Below are positions 48,345-57,327 of a stretch of DNA of 64,000 bases, in pieces. A model generated the notes under the pieces. That model saw nothing but the letters and a program-made list of their open reading frames with translations, was not told the origin of the DNA and made no database searches. The stretch covers positions 1-64,000 of the forward strand of contig NZ_JARRSA010000015.1 of the NCBI RefSeq assembly GCF_029624655.1. Reading direction: 5' to 3'. The translations under genes were made by a program, and so were the position numbers. Each line of letters opens with the position of its first letter. Position 1 is the stretch's first letter. Source of the stretch: Roseicyclus salinarum. Its GTDB lineage: Bacteria > Pseudomonadota > Alphaproteobacteria > Rhodobacterales > Rhodobacteraceae.

Positions 48345-49708
48345 GCGCGATGGCGGACCTGATCGGACGGCTGCCGCCGATCGCACAGAACTGGCTTGGC
48401 GGGCGGTCGCTCGACGAGGTGGAATGCATCGTGGCCGACATCGCGGGCGTGGCGCGCGGCAAGGCGATGCCGGGCCTGAAATTCGCGCAGCAGACGCGCT
48501 TCTACCTGCCGAACTCGATCTTCTTCCAGACGATCACCGGGGACTGGGCGGACAAGGCCGTGAGCGACGGCTTCACCGAACCCGACATGATCCTGACGCC
48601 CGACTACTCCACCGCGATGCCCGCGCCTTGGACGGCGGACTGGACGCTTCAGGTGATCCACGACATCGACGACCAGGAAGGCCGTCCCGTGCCCTTCGCG
48701 CCGCGCAACGTATTGCGCCGCGTGGTCGAGCTGTACGCGGCCCGTGGCTGGACGCCCATCGTCGCCCCCGAAATGGAGTTCTACCTCGTCGCGCCGAACA
48801 CCGACCCCGCGCGCGAGATCGAACCGCCGATCGGCCGCTCGGGCAGGCGCGCCGCCGCGCGTCAGGCCTATTCGATGAGCGCGGTGGACGAATACGGCCC
48901 CGTCATCGACGACATCTACGACTTTGCAGAAGCCCAGGGACTCGAGATCGACGGCATCCTTCAGGAGGGCGGCGCGGGCCAGATCGAGCTGAACCTGCGG
49001 CACGGCGATCCGGTGCGACTGGCCGACGAAATCTTCTATTTCAAGCGGATGATCCGCGAGTCTGCGCTCCGCCACGACTGCTACGCCACCTTCATGGCCA
49101 AGCCGATCGAGGGCGAGCCCGGCTCGGCCATGCACATCCACCATTCCGTGGTGGACACGAAAACCGGCCAGAACATCTTTTCGAACGCCGACGGCAGCGA
49201 GACGCCGGCCTTCATGCACTTCATCGGCGGGCTGCAGCGGCACCTGCCCTCGGTCATCGCGCTGCTCGCGCCCTACGTGAACAGCTACCGCCGCTACGTC
49301 CCCGACTTCGCCGCCCCGATCAACCTCGAATGGGGACGCGACAACCGCACCACCGGCCTGCGCGTGCCGGTCGCGGACGCGGCCTCGCGGCGCGTCGAGA
49401 ACCGCCTGCCGGGCATGGACACCAACCCCTATCTCGGCATCGCCGCATCCCTCGCCTGCGGCTATCTCGGACTTGTGGAAGCGACCGATCCCGGCCCGGT
49501 CTGGACCGGCGACGCCTACAAGGGCACCGACGCGATCCCCAAGGGCCTCGGCTCGGCGCTGGAGTTGTTCCGGGCGAACGCCTCGATCCAGGAGGTTCTG
49601 GGCACCGAGTTCTGCCACGTCTACAGCGCCGTCAAGGAACTGGAGCACCGCGAATTCCTCCAGGTCATCAGCCCGTGGGAGCGGGAGCACCTTCTCCTGA
49701 ACGTCTGA
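48341..49708 (+). CDS. Glutamine synthetase family protein (gamma-glutamyl ligase type), second copy
   Basis: 455 residues, PuuA-like. 'VAPEMEFYLVAPNTD' near residue 145, 'LQEGGAGQIELNLRHGD' near 208, 'GSAMHIHHSVVD' near 263, 'EWGRDNRTTGLRVPVAD' near 330 and 'MDTNPYLGIAASLACGYLG'. It differs clearly from the first GS-like protein, so the two likely act on different substrates or form hetero-oligomers. It overlaps the amidotransferase gene and is followed after 19 bases by the FAD oxidase. Confidence 0.87.
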   Translation: MSAMADLIGRLPPIAQNWLGGRSLDEVECIVADIAGVARGKAMPGLKFAQQTRFYLPNSIFFQTITGDWADKAVSDGFTEPDMILTPDYSTAMPAPWTADWTLQVIHDIDDQEGRPVPFAPRNVLRRVVELYAARGWTPIVAPEMEFYLVAPNTDPAREIEPPIGRSGRRAAARQAYSMSAVDEYGPVIDDIYDFAEAQGLEIDGILQEGGAGQIELNLRHGDPVRLADEIFYFKRMIRESALRHDCYATFMAKPIEGEPGSAMHIHHSVVDTKTGQNIFSNADGSETPAFMHFIGGLQRHLPSVIALLAPYVNSYRRYVPDFAAPINLEWGRDNRTTGLRVPVADAASRRVENRLPGMDTNPYLGIAASLACGYLGLVEATDPGPVWTGDAYKGTDAIPKGLGSALELFRANASIQEVLGTEFCHVYSAVKELEHREFLQVISPWEREHLLLNV

Positions 49709-49727
49709 TCCACCGGGACCGGAGCCC

Positions 49728-51029
49728 ATGAACCCGCTCTACCGCAACGACCGACCGGGCGTGCACGCGCCGTCATGGTATGCCGCGAGCCTGCCCCCGC
49801 CGCCCCGGCGCGCGCCGCTCGACGGCGATGCGCGGGCCGATGTGGCGGTCCTCGGCGCGGGGTTCACCGGGCTCTGGGCCGCGCTGACGCTCGCGCGGGC
49901 GGGGCGGCGGGTCGTGGTGCTGGACGCGCACCGGGCGGGCTTCGGCGCGTCGGGCCGGAACGGCGGCCAGATCCATTCGGGCTTCAACAAGCCTCAGAGC
50001 TGGCTGGCCGGAAAGCTCGGCCCGGACCGCGCGCGCGCGCTCTGGGACCTGTCCGAGGCCGCCAAGGACCAGCTTCGCGACTTCTGCGCGGCCCATGCCC
50101 CCGAGGCCGCGTTCCGCCCCGGTATCGCGCATGGTGAATACAGTGCGGGCGACCTTCACCACCTGAGCGCGGAGGCCGAGTTCCTCGAGCGCGAGTATGG
50201 CTACCGGACCAGCATCCTGGAGGGCGACGATTTCCGGGCGCTGGTGAAATCGCCGCTCTATGTCGGGGGTGGCGTCGATCCGGGCGGCGGACATTTCCAT
50301 CCGCTCGCCTACGCCTTCGCGCTCGCCCGCGAGGCCGAAGCCGCCGGCGCCGTGATCCACGAAACGACGGAGGTCACGGCGATCCGTCCGGGTGCGCCCG
50401 TGCGCCTCGAGACGGCGGCCGGCACCGTCACGGCGGACCACGCCATCATCGCCGGCAACGGGTATCTGCCCGGACTTCTGAAGCCGGTCGCCGCGCGGGT
50501 GATGCCGATCAACTCCTTCATCGCCGCGACCGAACCCCTGCCGGACCGCTGGACCGAGGTGCTGGCCGAGGACATAGCCGTCGCGGATTCGCGCTTCGTG
50601 GTGAACTACTACCGCTTCTCGGAGGATCGCAGGTTCCTCTTCGGCGGGCGCGAGAGCTATTCCATCGGCTTCCCCAGCGACATCTCGACCGCCCTGATCG
50701 CACGGATGGAGACGCTGTTCCCGCAGCTGAAGGGCACGCCCGTGACGCATGTCTGGGGCGGCTCGCTCGCCGTCACCACAACCCGCCTTCCGCATGTCGC
50801 GCGGGTGGGCCACGGCATCCTGTCGGGCGCGGGCTTCTCGGGACAGGGCGTGGCCCTTTCGGGCATGGCTGGACGGGTCATGGCCGAGGCCGTGCTGGGG
50901 CAGCAGGATGGCCTCGCCACGTTCGAGGCCCTGCCGGTCCCGACCTTCCCCGGTGGCGCGGCGTTCCGGGCGCCGCTTCTGACGCTTGCGATGACGTGGT
51001 TCTCGCTGCGCGACCGCCTCGGCGTCTGA
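49728..51029 (+). CDS. FAD-dependent amine oxidase, PuuB/OrdL-like
   Basis: 433 residues, D-amino-acid-oxidase (DAO) fold. Dinucleotide motif 'VAVLGAGFTGLWAALTLAR' near residue 38, 'GFGASGRNGGQIHSGF' near 73 and the C-terminal 'GAGFSGQGVALSGMAGRVMAE'. It resembles gamma-glutamylputrescine oxidase, which oxidises a gamma-glutamylated amine to an aldehyde. Last gene of the amidotransferase-GS-oxidase operon. Confidence 0.88.
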   Translation: MNPLYRNDRPGVHAPSWYAASLPPPPRRAPLDGDARADVAVLGAGFTGLWAALTLARAGRRVVVLDAHRAGFGASGRNGGQIHSGFNKPQSWLAGKLGPDRARALWDLSEAAKDQLRDFCAAHAPEAAFRPGIAHGEYSAGDLHHLSAEAEFLEREYGYRTSILEGDDFRALVKSPLYVGGGVDPGGGHFHPLAYAFALAREAEAAGAVIHETTEVTAIRPGAPVRLETAAGTVTADHAIIAGNGYLPGLLKPVAARVMPINSFIAATEPLPDRWTEVLAEDIAVADSRFVVNYYRFSEDRRFLFGGRESYSIGFPSDISTALIARMETLFPQLKGTPVTHVWGGSLAVTTTRLPHVARVGHGILSGAGFSGQGVALSGMAGRVMAEAVLGQQDGLATFEALPVPTFPGGAAFRAPLLTLAMTWFSLRDRLGV

Positions 51030-51153
51030 GCCGACGGCCTGACGCGCCGGAAACCGATGCAGCCGTGCAACTCCATCGCACCCCGCGGACGACGAGCCTG
51101 CGGGCCGCGGCCATTCCGACTCGCCCGCAGCGCGTTAAGAGTGTAAGTTTTCC

Positions 51154-51168
51154 GAAATGGGACATTTC
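51154..51168 (+). promoter_or_regulatory. Candidate operator upstream of the DegT aminotransferase gene
   Basis: GAAATG-GGA-CATTTC is a perfect inverted repeat with a three-base centre, in a short AT-rich stretch 14 bases before the start codon, so it overlaps the probable promoter or leader. The preceding 120 bases (51030-51150) hold nothing else I recognise. Confidence 0.5.
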
Positions 51169-51182
51169 AAAAAGGTGAAACC

Positions 51183-52409
51183 ATGGCGCTCGCACCCAAT
51201 GTCTACGACGCCGAACCGATCCCCGAGGCCGCGCGGGCCGAGATCGACCGCCTGCTGAAATCGGGCGACCTTTTCCGCTACACCGCGCCGCAGGACGCGC
51301 CCGTGGCGCTGCTGGAGCGGGAATTCGCCGACCTGATGGGCGTGAAATACGCGCTCGCGGTCTCGTCCTGCTCGGCCGCGATCTTCCTGTCGCTCCGCGC
51401 CCTCGACCTCGCGCCCGGCGCGAGGGTGCTGATCCCGGCCTTCACCTTCGCCGCGGTGCCCTCGGCGGTTGTCCACGCCAATTGCCAGCCCGTTCTCGTG
51501 GAAGTGTCGGACAACTACCGCATCGACATGGATGACTTCGCGGCGCGCCTCGACGACGACATCTCTGCCGTGATCATCAGCCACATGCGCGGCCACACCT
51601 CGGACATGGACGCCATCATGGCGCTGTGCGACCTCCGCGGCATCCCCGTGATCGAGGACGCGGCGCATTCGCTCGGCACGCTCTGGCACGGGCGCAAGAT
51701 CGGCACGATCGGGGCCATCGGCTGCTTCTCGTTCCAGTCCTACAAGCTGGTGAACGCCGGTGAGGGCGGCATCCTGATCACCGACGACGCCGATCTCGCG
51801 GCGCGCTGCGTGATCATGTCCGGCGCCTACGAGCACAACTGGAAGAAGCACAAGGGCCCCGACGGCCAGAACGATCCCGAGCTGGCCGAGGCCTTCGCGC
51901 GCTGGCAGAACATGCTGCCCCTCTACAACATGCGGCTTCAGAACCTGTCGGCCGCCGTGATCCGCCCGCAGCTGCCCGAGGTGGCGCGCCGGGTCCGCGA
52001 CGGCCGTGCCAACCACGACTACGTCGCCGGTCGCCTGAACGTCTCGCCGTGGCTCGAGGTGCCCGACGCGCTCGGCCCCGAGGAGCGCGCGCCCGACTCG
52101 ATCCAGTTCAACCTCGTGGACGTGCCGAGCGACGCCCACGCGACGGCCTTCGCCGAGGCCGCGGCGGCCCGCGGTGTGAAGGTTCAGGTCTTCGGCCTGT
52201 CGACCGACAACGCGCGCGCCTTCTGGAACTGGAAGTTCATCCCCGGCGAGACGCCGGACCTGCCGCGGACGCGCGCCATGCTGATGCGCGCCTGCGACGT
52301 GCGCCTGCCCGCACGCCTCAAGAAGCCCGAGCTGGACGTCATCGCCGAGGCGCTTCTCGCCGCGGCGGAAGAGGTCATGGGGGAAGAGGCGCGGGCCTAC
52401 GGCACCTGA
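51183..52409 (+). CDS. DegT/DnrJ/EryC1/StrS-family PLP aminotransferase
   Basis: 408 residues, fold type I. 'SSCSAAIFLSLRAL' near residue 62 (phosphate-binding), 'PVIEDAAHSLGT' near 160 (Asp for PLP pyridine N) and the PLP lysine in 'FSFQSYKLVNAGEGG' near 187. Sugar aminotransferases of this family usually sit in polysaccharide loci; none is here, so an amino-acid or amine substrate is possible. AAAGGTG ribosome site before 51183. Confidence 0.88.
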   Translation: MALAPNVYDAEPIPEAARAEIDRLLKSGDLFRYTAPQDAPVALLEREFADLMGVKYALAVSSCSAAIFLSLRALDLAPGARVLIPAFTFAAVPSAVVHANCQPVLVEVSDNYRIDMDDFAARLDDDISAVIISHMRGHTSDMDAIMALCDLRGIPVIEDAAHSLGTLWHGRKIGTIGAIGCFSFQSYKLVNAGEGGILITDDADLAARCVIMSGAYEHNWKKHKGPDGQNDPELAEAFARWQNMLPLYNMRLQNLSAAVIRPQLPEVARRVRDGRANHDYVAGRLNVSPWLEVPDALGPEERAPDSIQFNLVDVPSDAHATAFAEAAAARGVKVQVFGLSTDNARAFWNWKFIPGETPDLPRTRAMLMRACDVRLPARLKKPELDVIAEALLAAAEEVMGEEARAYGT

Positions 52410-52421
52410 GGCGCCCCGTCC

Positions 52422-53006
52422 TCACATCTTGCTGAGCTTGGTCTGAAGCTCGGCAAGCTGCTTCTTGATGTCGGCCAGTTCGTCTTCCGAAGACGGCTCG
52501 GCCGCATCCTCGCTGTCGTCGGGCGAGGGTCCCGACCAGCTTTTCCCGACACCGCCCGTCATCGCCTTGAAGAACGCCTCCTGCTGGGCGCGCATGGCGT
52601 CGAAACCGGGCATGGAGGCCATCGGGTTCATTGCGGTCATGTTCTCGACCATCTTCGACTGCCCCTGCTTGAGCATCTCGAAGCTCATGGCGAGGAAGTC
52701 GGGCACCACGGATTGCGCCTGGGTCGTGTAGCTGCGCACGAGGTCGGTCAGGACACCGATCGGAAGCACGCTTTCGCCGCGGCTTTCGTGCTCGGCGACG
52801 ATCTGGAGAAGGTATTGCCGGGTCAGATCGTCCCCGGACTTGAGGTCGACGATCTTCACCTCGCGGCCTGCGCGGATGAAACCCGCGATATCCTCGAGCG
52901 TGACGTAGTCGGACGTCTCGGTGTTGTAGAGGCGCCTGCTTGCATAGCGCTTGACCAGAAGCGGTCCGTCGGACGTTCCTGCGCGTGTCGCCTTGGCGTT
53001 GCCCAT
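52422..53006 (-). CDS. phaR: Polyhydroxyalkanoate synthesis repressor PhaR
   Basis: 194 residues. N-terminal DNA- and PHB-binding domain 'LLVKRYASRRLYNTETSDYVTLEDIAGFI' region at about 16-45, followed by 'VVDLKSGDDLTRQYLLQIVAEHES'-like sequence and the PHB_acc domain; the C-terminus is an acidic stretch plus coiled coil 'ELADIKKQLAELQTKL'. It represses the phasin gene when no PHA granules are present. A CTGC-GAT-GCAG site lies 19-29 bases upstream of its start, suggesting autoregulation. Confidence 0.93.
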   Translation of the reverse strand: MGNAKATRAGTSDGPLLVKRYASRRLYNTETSDYVTLEDIAGFIRAGREVKIVDLKSGDDLTRQYLLQIVAEHESRGESVLPIGVLTDLVRSYTTQAQSVVPDFLAMSFEMLKQGQSKMVENMTAMNPMASMPGFDAMRAQQEAFFKAMTGGVGKSWSGPSPDDSEDAAEPSSEDELADIKKQLAELQTKLSKM

Positions 53007-53024
53007 GGCCTGCCCTCCCCTCTC

Positions 53025-53035
53025 CTGCGATGCAG
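53025..53035. promoter_or_regulatory. PhaR-type site upstream of phaR
   Basis: CTGC-GAT-GCAG, a perfect palindrome with a three-base centre, 19 bases before the phaR start. The form matches the CTGC-N3/4-GCAG sites described for Paracoccus PhaR. Confidence 0.65.
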
Positions 53036-53107
53036 CATCGCTGAGCCTACGCCCATGATGGCAAAAAGCAATCGGGTTCTGCGGGGGCGAGATGCACCCA
53101 TGCGAAG

Positions 53108-53134
53108 AAGGGCGGACCCGGTGGGCCCGCCCTT
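53108..53134 (-). terminator. Hairpin terminator after phaP
   Basis: Arms 53108-53119 and 53123-53134 (outer AAGGGCGG/CCGCCCTT) pair at 11 of 12 positions with a three-base loop, 58 bases beyond the phaP stop. On the minus strand it is followed by TTCTTC-like bases, a weak T-tract. It separates phaP from phaR. Confidence 0.65.
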
Positions 53135-53191
53135 CCCGTGTTCATGCCGACGGGGAGGACGTCGGCACGAAACCATGACGCCTTTCGGCGA

Positions 53192-53638
53192 TTACTTCGC
53201 GGCGGCCTTCTTGGCGACCGAGGTCACTTCGGCGGTCGCCTTCTTGACGGCTGCCGTCGCTTCTTCGGAAGCTTCCTTGCCTGCCGCCATCATCAGCTCG
53301 ACCGTCTCCATCTGGACCTTCTTCGCGACTTCGGCGAAGGCAGCCATGGTCTCGGCGGTCATCTCGGCCTGTGCAGAGGCGAAATCGGTCATCGACTTGG
53401 TGTAGTCGGTGGGCTCTGCCTTCACGGCGGTGACGTCGCCGACCTTGGCGAGCGTGTCCTTCGTCCACTTCGACGAGATCTCGGTCGACTTCTCGGCGGC
53501 GTCGAGAACGACCTTCGACATCTTCTCGCCCATCGCGGCCGAGGTCTTGAACGCGTCGTTGTAGGCCGACATGTCCATCGGGAACGAGCCCATCATGTCG
53601 GTGAACATCTTGGTGTAGTCAGGGGTCTTCACGGCCAT
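53192..53638 (-). CDS. phaP: Phasin
   Basis: 148 residues, almost wholly helical phasin_2-type protein. 'DYTKMFTDMMGSFPMDMSAYNDAFKTSAAM' region at the start, regular helix through 'AMTAETMAAFAEVAKKVQMETVELM', and an Ala/Lys-rich tail ('AAVKKATAEVTSVAKKAAAK'), as in granule surface proteins. The start at 53638 has AAGGAGATA upstream; the frame runs to 53689 without a site. Abundant coat protein of PHA granules, controlled by PhaR. Confidence 0.9.
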   Translation of the reverse strand: MAVKTPDYTKMFTDMMGSFPMDMSAYNDAFKTSAAMGEKMSKVVLDAAEKSTEISSKWTKDTLAKVGDVTAVKAEPTDYTKSMTDFASAQAEMTAETMAAFAEVAKKVQMETVELMMAAGKEASEEATAAVKKATAEVTSVAKKAAAK

Positions 53639-53686
53639 CGGTATCTCCTTTGCCAGCGCGCGTAGCGGTTCATGCTGCGATTGCGT

Positions 53687-53717
53687 CATATATGAATGCT
53701 GCGGCGCAGAAAGTCAA
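53687..53717 (-). promoter_or_regulatory. Candidate phaP promoter
   Basis: On the minus strand TTGACT (53717-53712) and TATATG (53692-53687) with a 19-base spacer that contains the PhaR-type palindrome at 53699-53709. Spacing is long, so the -10 assignment is tentative. Confidence 0.45.
53699..53709. promoter_or_regulatory. PhaR-type site 1 upstream of phaP
   Basis: CTGC-GGC-GCAG, perfect palindrome, 61 bases upstream of the phaP start and inside the promoter spacer. Confidence 0.7.
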
Positions 53718-53724
53718 GCATTTG

Positions 53725-53735
53725 CTGCACCGCAG
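53725..53735. promoter_or_regulatory. PhaR-type site 2 upstream of phaP
   Basis: CTGC-ACC-GCAG, perfect palindrome, 26 bases from site 1 (about 2.5 helical turns), between phaC and phaP. Confidence 0.7.
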
Positions 53736-53772
53736 CATGACCCAGCGGAAGGAGAAGCTTTGGCGATTGTTT

Positions 53773-55593
53773 TCAGACGTTTGTCTTTTCGAGAACATAG
53801 GTTCCGGGCGCTGCGGCCATGACCGGATAGCCCGCCTCGCCCGGAATTCTGGCGGGAACCTGCCTGCCGGACCGACTCGCGAGCCACTCGCCCCATCGCG
53901 GCCACCACGACCCTTCGTGGTACTCAGCCGCCGCCAGCCATTCCTCTGGCGCGCCCGTCACCTCGGGGTTGGTGTAGTGGCCGTATTTCTTCTTGGAGGG
54001 CGGGTTCACGATCCCCGCGATGTGGCCCGATTCCGACAGCACGAAGGTCTTGTTGCGGGACCCCATCTGCGTGATCCCGCGGAAGCTGTCCTTCCATGCC
54101 GCGATGTGATCGGTCTCGCAGGCCACGGCATAGACCGGGATGTCCACGTCCCTGACCGACAGCGTCTCGCCGAACATCTCGAAGCCGCCCTCGCACAGCG
54201 CATTGGCCTGGCAGAGGCCGCGCAGGTACTGCACGGCCATTTTGCCCGGAAGATTGGTCGAGTCCCCGTTCCAGTAGAGCAGGTCGAACGCGGGTGGCGC
54301 CTCGCCCATCATGTAGCTGCGGATCGCGGGCCCGTAGACGAGGTCCTTGGCGCGCAGGAACGAGAAGGTCTTGGACATGTAGTGGCTGTCGAGGATGCCT
54401 TCGGCCTGCACCTGCCGTTCGATGGCGTCCACGAAATCGTCCTGCAGGAAGACCGTGAACTCGCCCTGGTCCGAGAAATCGGTGAGGGTGGTGAAGAAGG
54501 TCGCGGACTTGATCGGCTTTTCCTTACGCTTCTTCAGAAGCGAAAGGGTCGCGGCCAGCGTGGTGCCCGCGATGCAGTAGCCGATGACGTTGACCTGAGG
54601 CTCCTCGGTGATCTCGCGGGCGACGCGGATCGCCTCGAGATAGCCCTCCTCGATGTAGCCCTCGAGGCCGGTATCCGCGAAGCTCGCATCGGGGTTCTTC
54701 CAGCTGACGACGAAAAGCGTGAACCCCTGCTCGACGATCCACTTGATCAGGCTGTTCTGGGGCTTGAGGTCGAGGATGTAGAACTTGTTGATCCACGGCG
54801 GGAAGATGACGAGCGGCGTGCGGTGCACCGTCTCGGTCACGGGCGCATACTGGATCACCTCCATCAGGCGGTTGCGGAACACGACCGAACCCTCGGTGGT
54901 GGCGATGTTGCCGCCCACCTCGAAGGCGTTGGGGTCGGCCAGCGTCGGCAAAAGCTCGCCCTGGTGGCTTTCGATGTCGCGGACCATGTTCTCGAGGCCC
55001 TGCACGAGGCTTTCGCCCTCGGTCTCCACCGCCCGCTCCAGCGCGTCGGGGTTCGTGGCGAGGTAGTTCGTGGGCGAAAACAGATCGATGATCTGGTTGG
55101 CGAAGAACGAGACGCGGGCCTTGTCCCGCGGGTCCAGCCCCTCGAGGCGCGAGACAGCCTCCTCGATGGCCTTCGCGCCCAGAAGGTACTGGTTCTTCAC
55201 GAAGCTGAAATAGGGATGCGTCTTCCACAGCGGGTTGGCGAAACGCTTGTCGGCCGGCGCGTCGGCCTCGTCCTGCGCCGCCGCGGCCTGCCCCTGCGAC
55301 ATGCTTTGCTGCATCTCCAGGAAATGCGTCAGCGTGCTGCTCCAGTATTGGACCTGGTGCTCCATGAGTCGCGCGGGGTTGGTCATCGCCTCCTGCCAGT
55401 AGGCCATGCCAGCCTTGAGATAGAGGTCGTGTCCGGGCCCCTCGAGGCCCACGTCGCCCGACGACCTGCGCGACAACGCGGCGACGAGTCGTTTAGACAA
55501 TTCCTCTACCCTGACGAGATTCTGGTTCAGACGATCGAGGTTCTCGCCCATGCCCTGCTCTTCCCCCTGCATGTCGCCGTCACTTTCTGTCAC
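53773..55593 (-). CDS. phaC: Class I poly(3-hydroxyalkanoate) synthase
   Basis: 606 residues, typical class I length. Alpha/beta hydrolase core with the lipase-like box 'VIGYCIAG' (nucleophile Cys340), 'PPWINKFYILDLKPQNSLIKW' region near 265-285, catalytic Asp in 'GDSTNLP' region and His in 'LSESGHIAGIVNPP' near 530. It polymerises hydroxyacyl-CoA on granules. The frame begins with GTG at 55593 with a weak ribosome site; ATGs at 55572 or 55551 (with AGGGGGA upstream) are alternatives. Divergent from phaZ. Confidence 0.93.
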   Translation of the reverse strand: MTESDGDMQGEEQGMGENLDRLNQNLVRVEELSKRLVAALSRRSSGDVGLEGPGHDLYLKAGMAYWQEAMTNPARLMEHQVQYWSSTLTHFLEMQQSMSQGQAAAAQDEADAPADKRFANPLWKTHPYFSFVKNQYLLGAKAIEEAVSRLEGLDPRDKARVSFFANQIIDLFSPTNYLATNPDALERAVETEGESLVQGLENMVRDIESHQGELLPTLADPNAFEVGGNIATTEGSVVFRNRLMEVIQYAPVTETVHRTPLVIFPPWINKFYILDLKPQNSLIKWIVEQGFTLFVVSWKNPDASFADTGLEGYIEEGYLEAIRVAREITEEPQVNVIGYCIAGTTLAATLSLLKKRKEKPIKSATFFTTLTDFSDQGEFTVFLQDDFVDAIERQVQAEGILDSHYMSKTFSFLRAKDLVYGPAIRSYMMGEAPPAFDLLYWNGDSTNLPGKMAVQYLRGLCQANALCEGGFEMFGETLSVRDVDIPVYAVACETDHIAAWKDSFRGITQMGSRNKTFVLSESGHIAGIVNPPSKKKYGHYTNPEVTGAPEEWLAAAEYHEGSWWPRWGEWLASRSGRQVPARIPGEAGYPVMAAAPGTYVLEKTNV

Positions 55594-55617
55594 CTTGATT
55601 TCGTCCCGCTTTTACGT

Positions 55618-55635
55618 CATTGCAGCGTAGCAATG
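55618..55635. promoter_or_regulatory. Inverted repeat between phaC and phaZ
   Basis: CATTGC-AGCGTA-GCAATG, perfect six-bp arms, in the 127-base divergent region. It is a candidate regulator site for one or both genes; it does not match the CTGC-N3-GCAG form. Confidence 0.45.
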
Positions 55636-55720
55636 CCGCGGTGAGGGGGCAAAGCGACGATTTGAACCGGACGCGAAATCCGCCTGTCCGGCGAGCCGCC
55701 CTCCGAGGCAGGAGAAAGAC

Positions 55721-56989
55721 ATGCGATACCTTCTCACCTACGACTACATGGAGTCCATGCGCGTCACGAACCAGTGGCTGGGCTCGACCGCCCGCGCCAT
55801 GTGTTCGTTCCCGCAGCTGGGCATCTTCGCCAACCCCGCGATCCAGATGACCGCGGCCTGGGGCGAGGTCGCCGAACGCAGCTTCGCCCGCATGGCTGTC
55901 AAGCCCGACTGGGGCATCTACTCCGTTCCCGCCGACGACGGCCGCGACCACACCGTTTCCGTCGAGAAGGTGGTTCGCCGCCCCTTCGGCGATCTTATCC
56001 GCTTCAACGTGCAGGGGCGCGCGCCCACGGGCCGCAAGGTCCTGCTGGTCGCGCCGATGTCCGGTCACTACGCCACTCTCCTGCGTTCGACCGTCCTCAG
56101 CCTGCTGCCCGATTGCGACGTCTACGTCACCGACTGGCACAACGCGCGCGACATCCCCGTGAGCGAAGGCAAGTTCGATATCGAGGATTACACCCTCTAC
56201 CTCGTGGACTTCATGCGCGAGATGGGCCCCGACACGCACGTCATCGCCGTTTGCCAGCCCGCGCCCCTTGCGCTGGCCGCCACCGCCTACCTCGCCGAGG
56301 AGGAACCCGCAGCCCAGCCGCGCACCCTCACGCTGATCGGGGGGCCGATCGACCCCGACGCCGCGGCGACGGACGTGACCGACTTCGGCCGCCGGGTCAC
56401 GATGGGCCAGCTGGAGCGCTACGTCGTGCAGCGCGTGGGCTTCAAATACGCAGGCGCCGGACGGATGGTCTATCCCGGCCTGCAGCAGCTGACGTCCTTC
56501 ATGGCGATGAACGCCGAGAAGCACGCACGCGCCTTCACCGACCAGATCATGCGCGTGGCCAAGGGCGAAGCGTCCGACCACGACAAGCACAACAAGTTCT
56601 ACGACGAATACCTCGCCGTGATGGACATGACGGCCGAATTCTACCTCTCGACGGTGGAACGGATCTTCAAGGGCCTCGAGATCGCGAAGAACGAGTTCAC
56701 GGTGGCCGGCAAGCGCGTGGACATCGGCAAGATCACCACCGTCGCGGTCAAGACCGTCGAGGGCGGGCAGGACGACATCTCGGCGCCGGGCCAGTGCGTC
56801 GCCGCGCTGGACCTCTGCACCGGCCTGCCCGACTCCAAGAAGGCGACCTATCTCGAGCCCAATGCAGGTCATTACGGGATCTTCGCGGGCCGCAGCTGGC
56901 GCGACAAGATCAGGCCGCTGGTCCTCGACTTCATCGACGCCAACTGCGACGTGCCCAAGTCTCCGGTGAAGGGCGTGGCGGCACGCTGA
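55721..56989 (+). CDS. phaZ: Intracellular polyhydroxybutyrate depolymerase
   Basis: 422 residues, no signal peptide, PhaZ_C (PHB_depo_C) type. Nucleophile box 'IAVCQPAPLALA' with Cys178; 'DWHNARDIPVSEGKFDIEDY' near 138-157; C-terminal 'YLEPNAGHYGIFAGRSWRD' with the catalytic His. It mobilises stored PHB. AGGAGAAAGAC ribosome site before 55721. Transcribed away from phaC. Confidence 0.93.
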   Translation: MRYLLTYDYMESMRVTNQWLGSTARAMCSFPQLGIFANPAIQMTAAWGEVAERSFARMAVKPDWGIYSVPADDGRDHTVSVEKVVRRPFGDLIRFNVQGRAPTGRKVLLVAPMSGHYATLLRSTVLSLLPDCDVYVTDWHNARDIPVSEGKFDIEDYTLYLVDFMREMGPDTHVIAVCQPAPLALAATAYLAEEEPAAQPRTLTLIGGPIDPDAAATDVTDFGRRVTMGQLERYVVQRVGFKYAGAGRMVYPGLQQLTSFMAMNAEKHARAFTDQIMRVAKGEASDHDKHNKFYDEYLAVMDMTAEFYLSTVERIFKGLEIAKNEFTVAGKRVDIGKITTVAVKTVEGGQDDISAPGQCVAALDLCTGLPDSKKATYLEPNAGHYGIFAGRSWRDKIRPLVLDFIDANCDVPKSPVKGVAAR

Positions 56990-57327
56990 CCACGCCCTGA
57001 CATGGGCGCCGCCACGGAATCGCGGCCGTTCCCGTCCCCTCGATCAGGATGCGGCGAACGGACGCCTGCTCGAGGACGACGGATGGGAGCGGCGCAGGAC
57101 CGTCGCCCCCCTGGCATTCCGGCTTGAGGCCCGCCGCACCACACGGCACGGCAGCCACACCGACGCCGGTCAGGGCACGCGGCAGGTCAGGGCGCGCGGC
57201 CGGTCGCCATCCAGCGCCGCATCGAGACCCGGAATGGCGCCGACGGGGCGTTTGGGGATTGTGCTTTTCGAATTTTTCTCTGCTCGGAAAGGCCCAATCA
57301 GGCTATCTTTGCACAGATTAATTACAA
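56990..57327. other. Intergenic region between convergent phaZ and lacI-type genes
   Basis: 338 bases without a supported gene. The last ~75 bases (57255-57327) are conspicuously AT-rich against the surrounding GC-rich DNA and contain runs such as ATTAATTACAATTATATCA. No clean terminator hairpin is seen; the AT-rich tail may serve as a termination region for the regulator gene. Confidence 0.55.

Noticed and set aside
51183-52409. Assignment of the DegT-family gene to polysaccharide biosynthesis
   Set aside because: No glycosyltransferase, nucleotide-sugar or export gene is nearby; the neighbours point to nitrogen compound metabolism.
53650-55644. A plus-strand frame of about 660 codons opposite phaC
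   Set aside because: It covers the well-supported phaC on the other strand and shows no domain.
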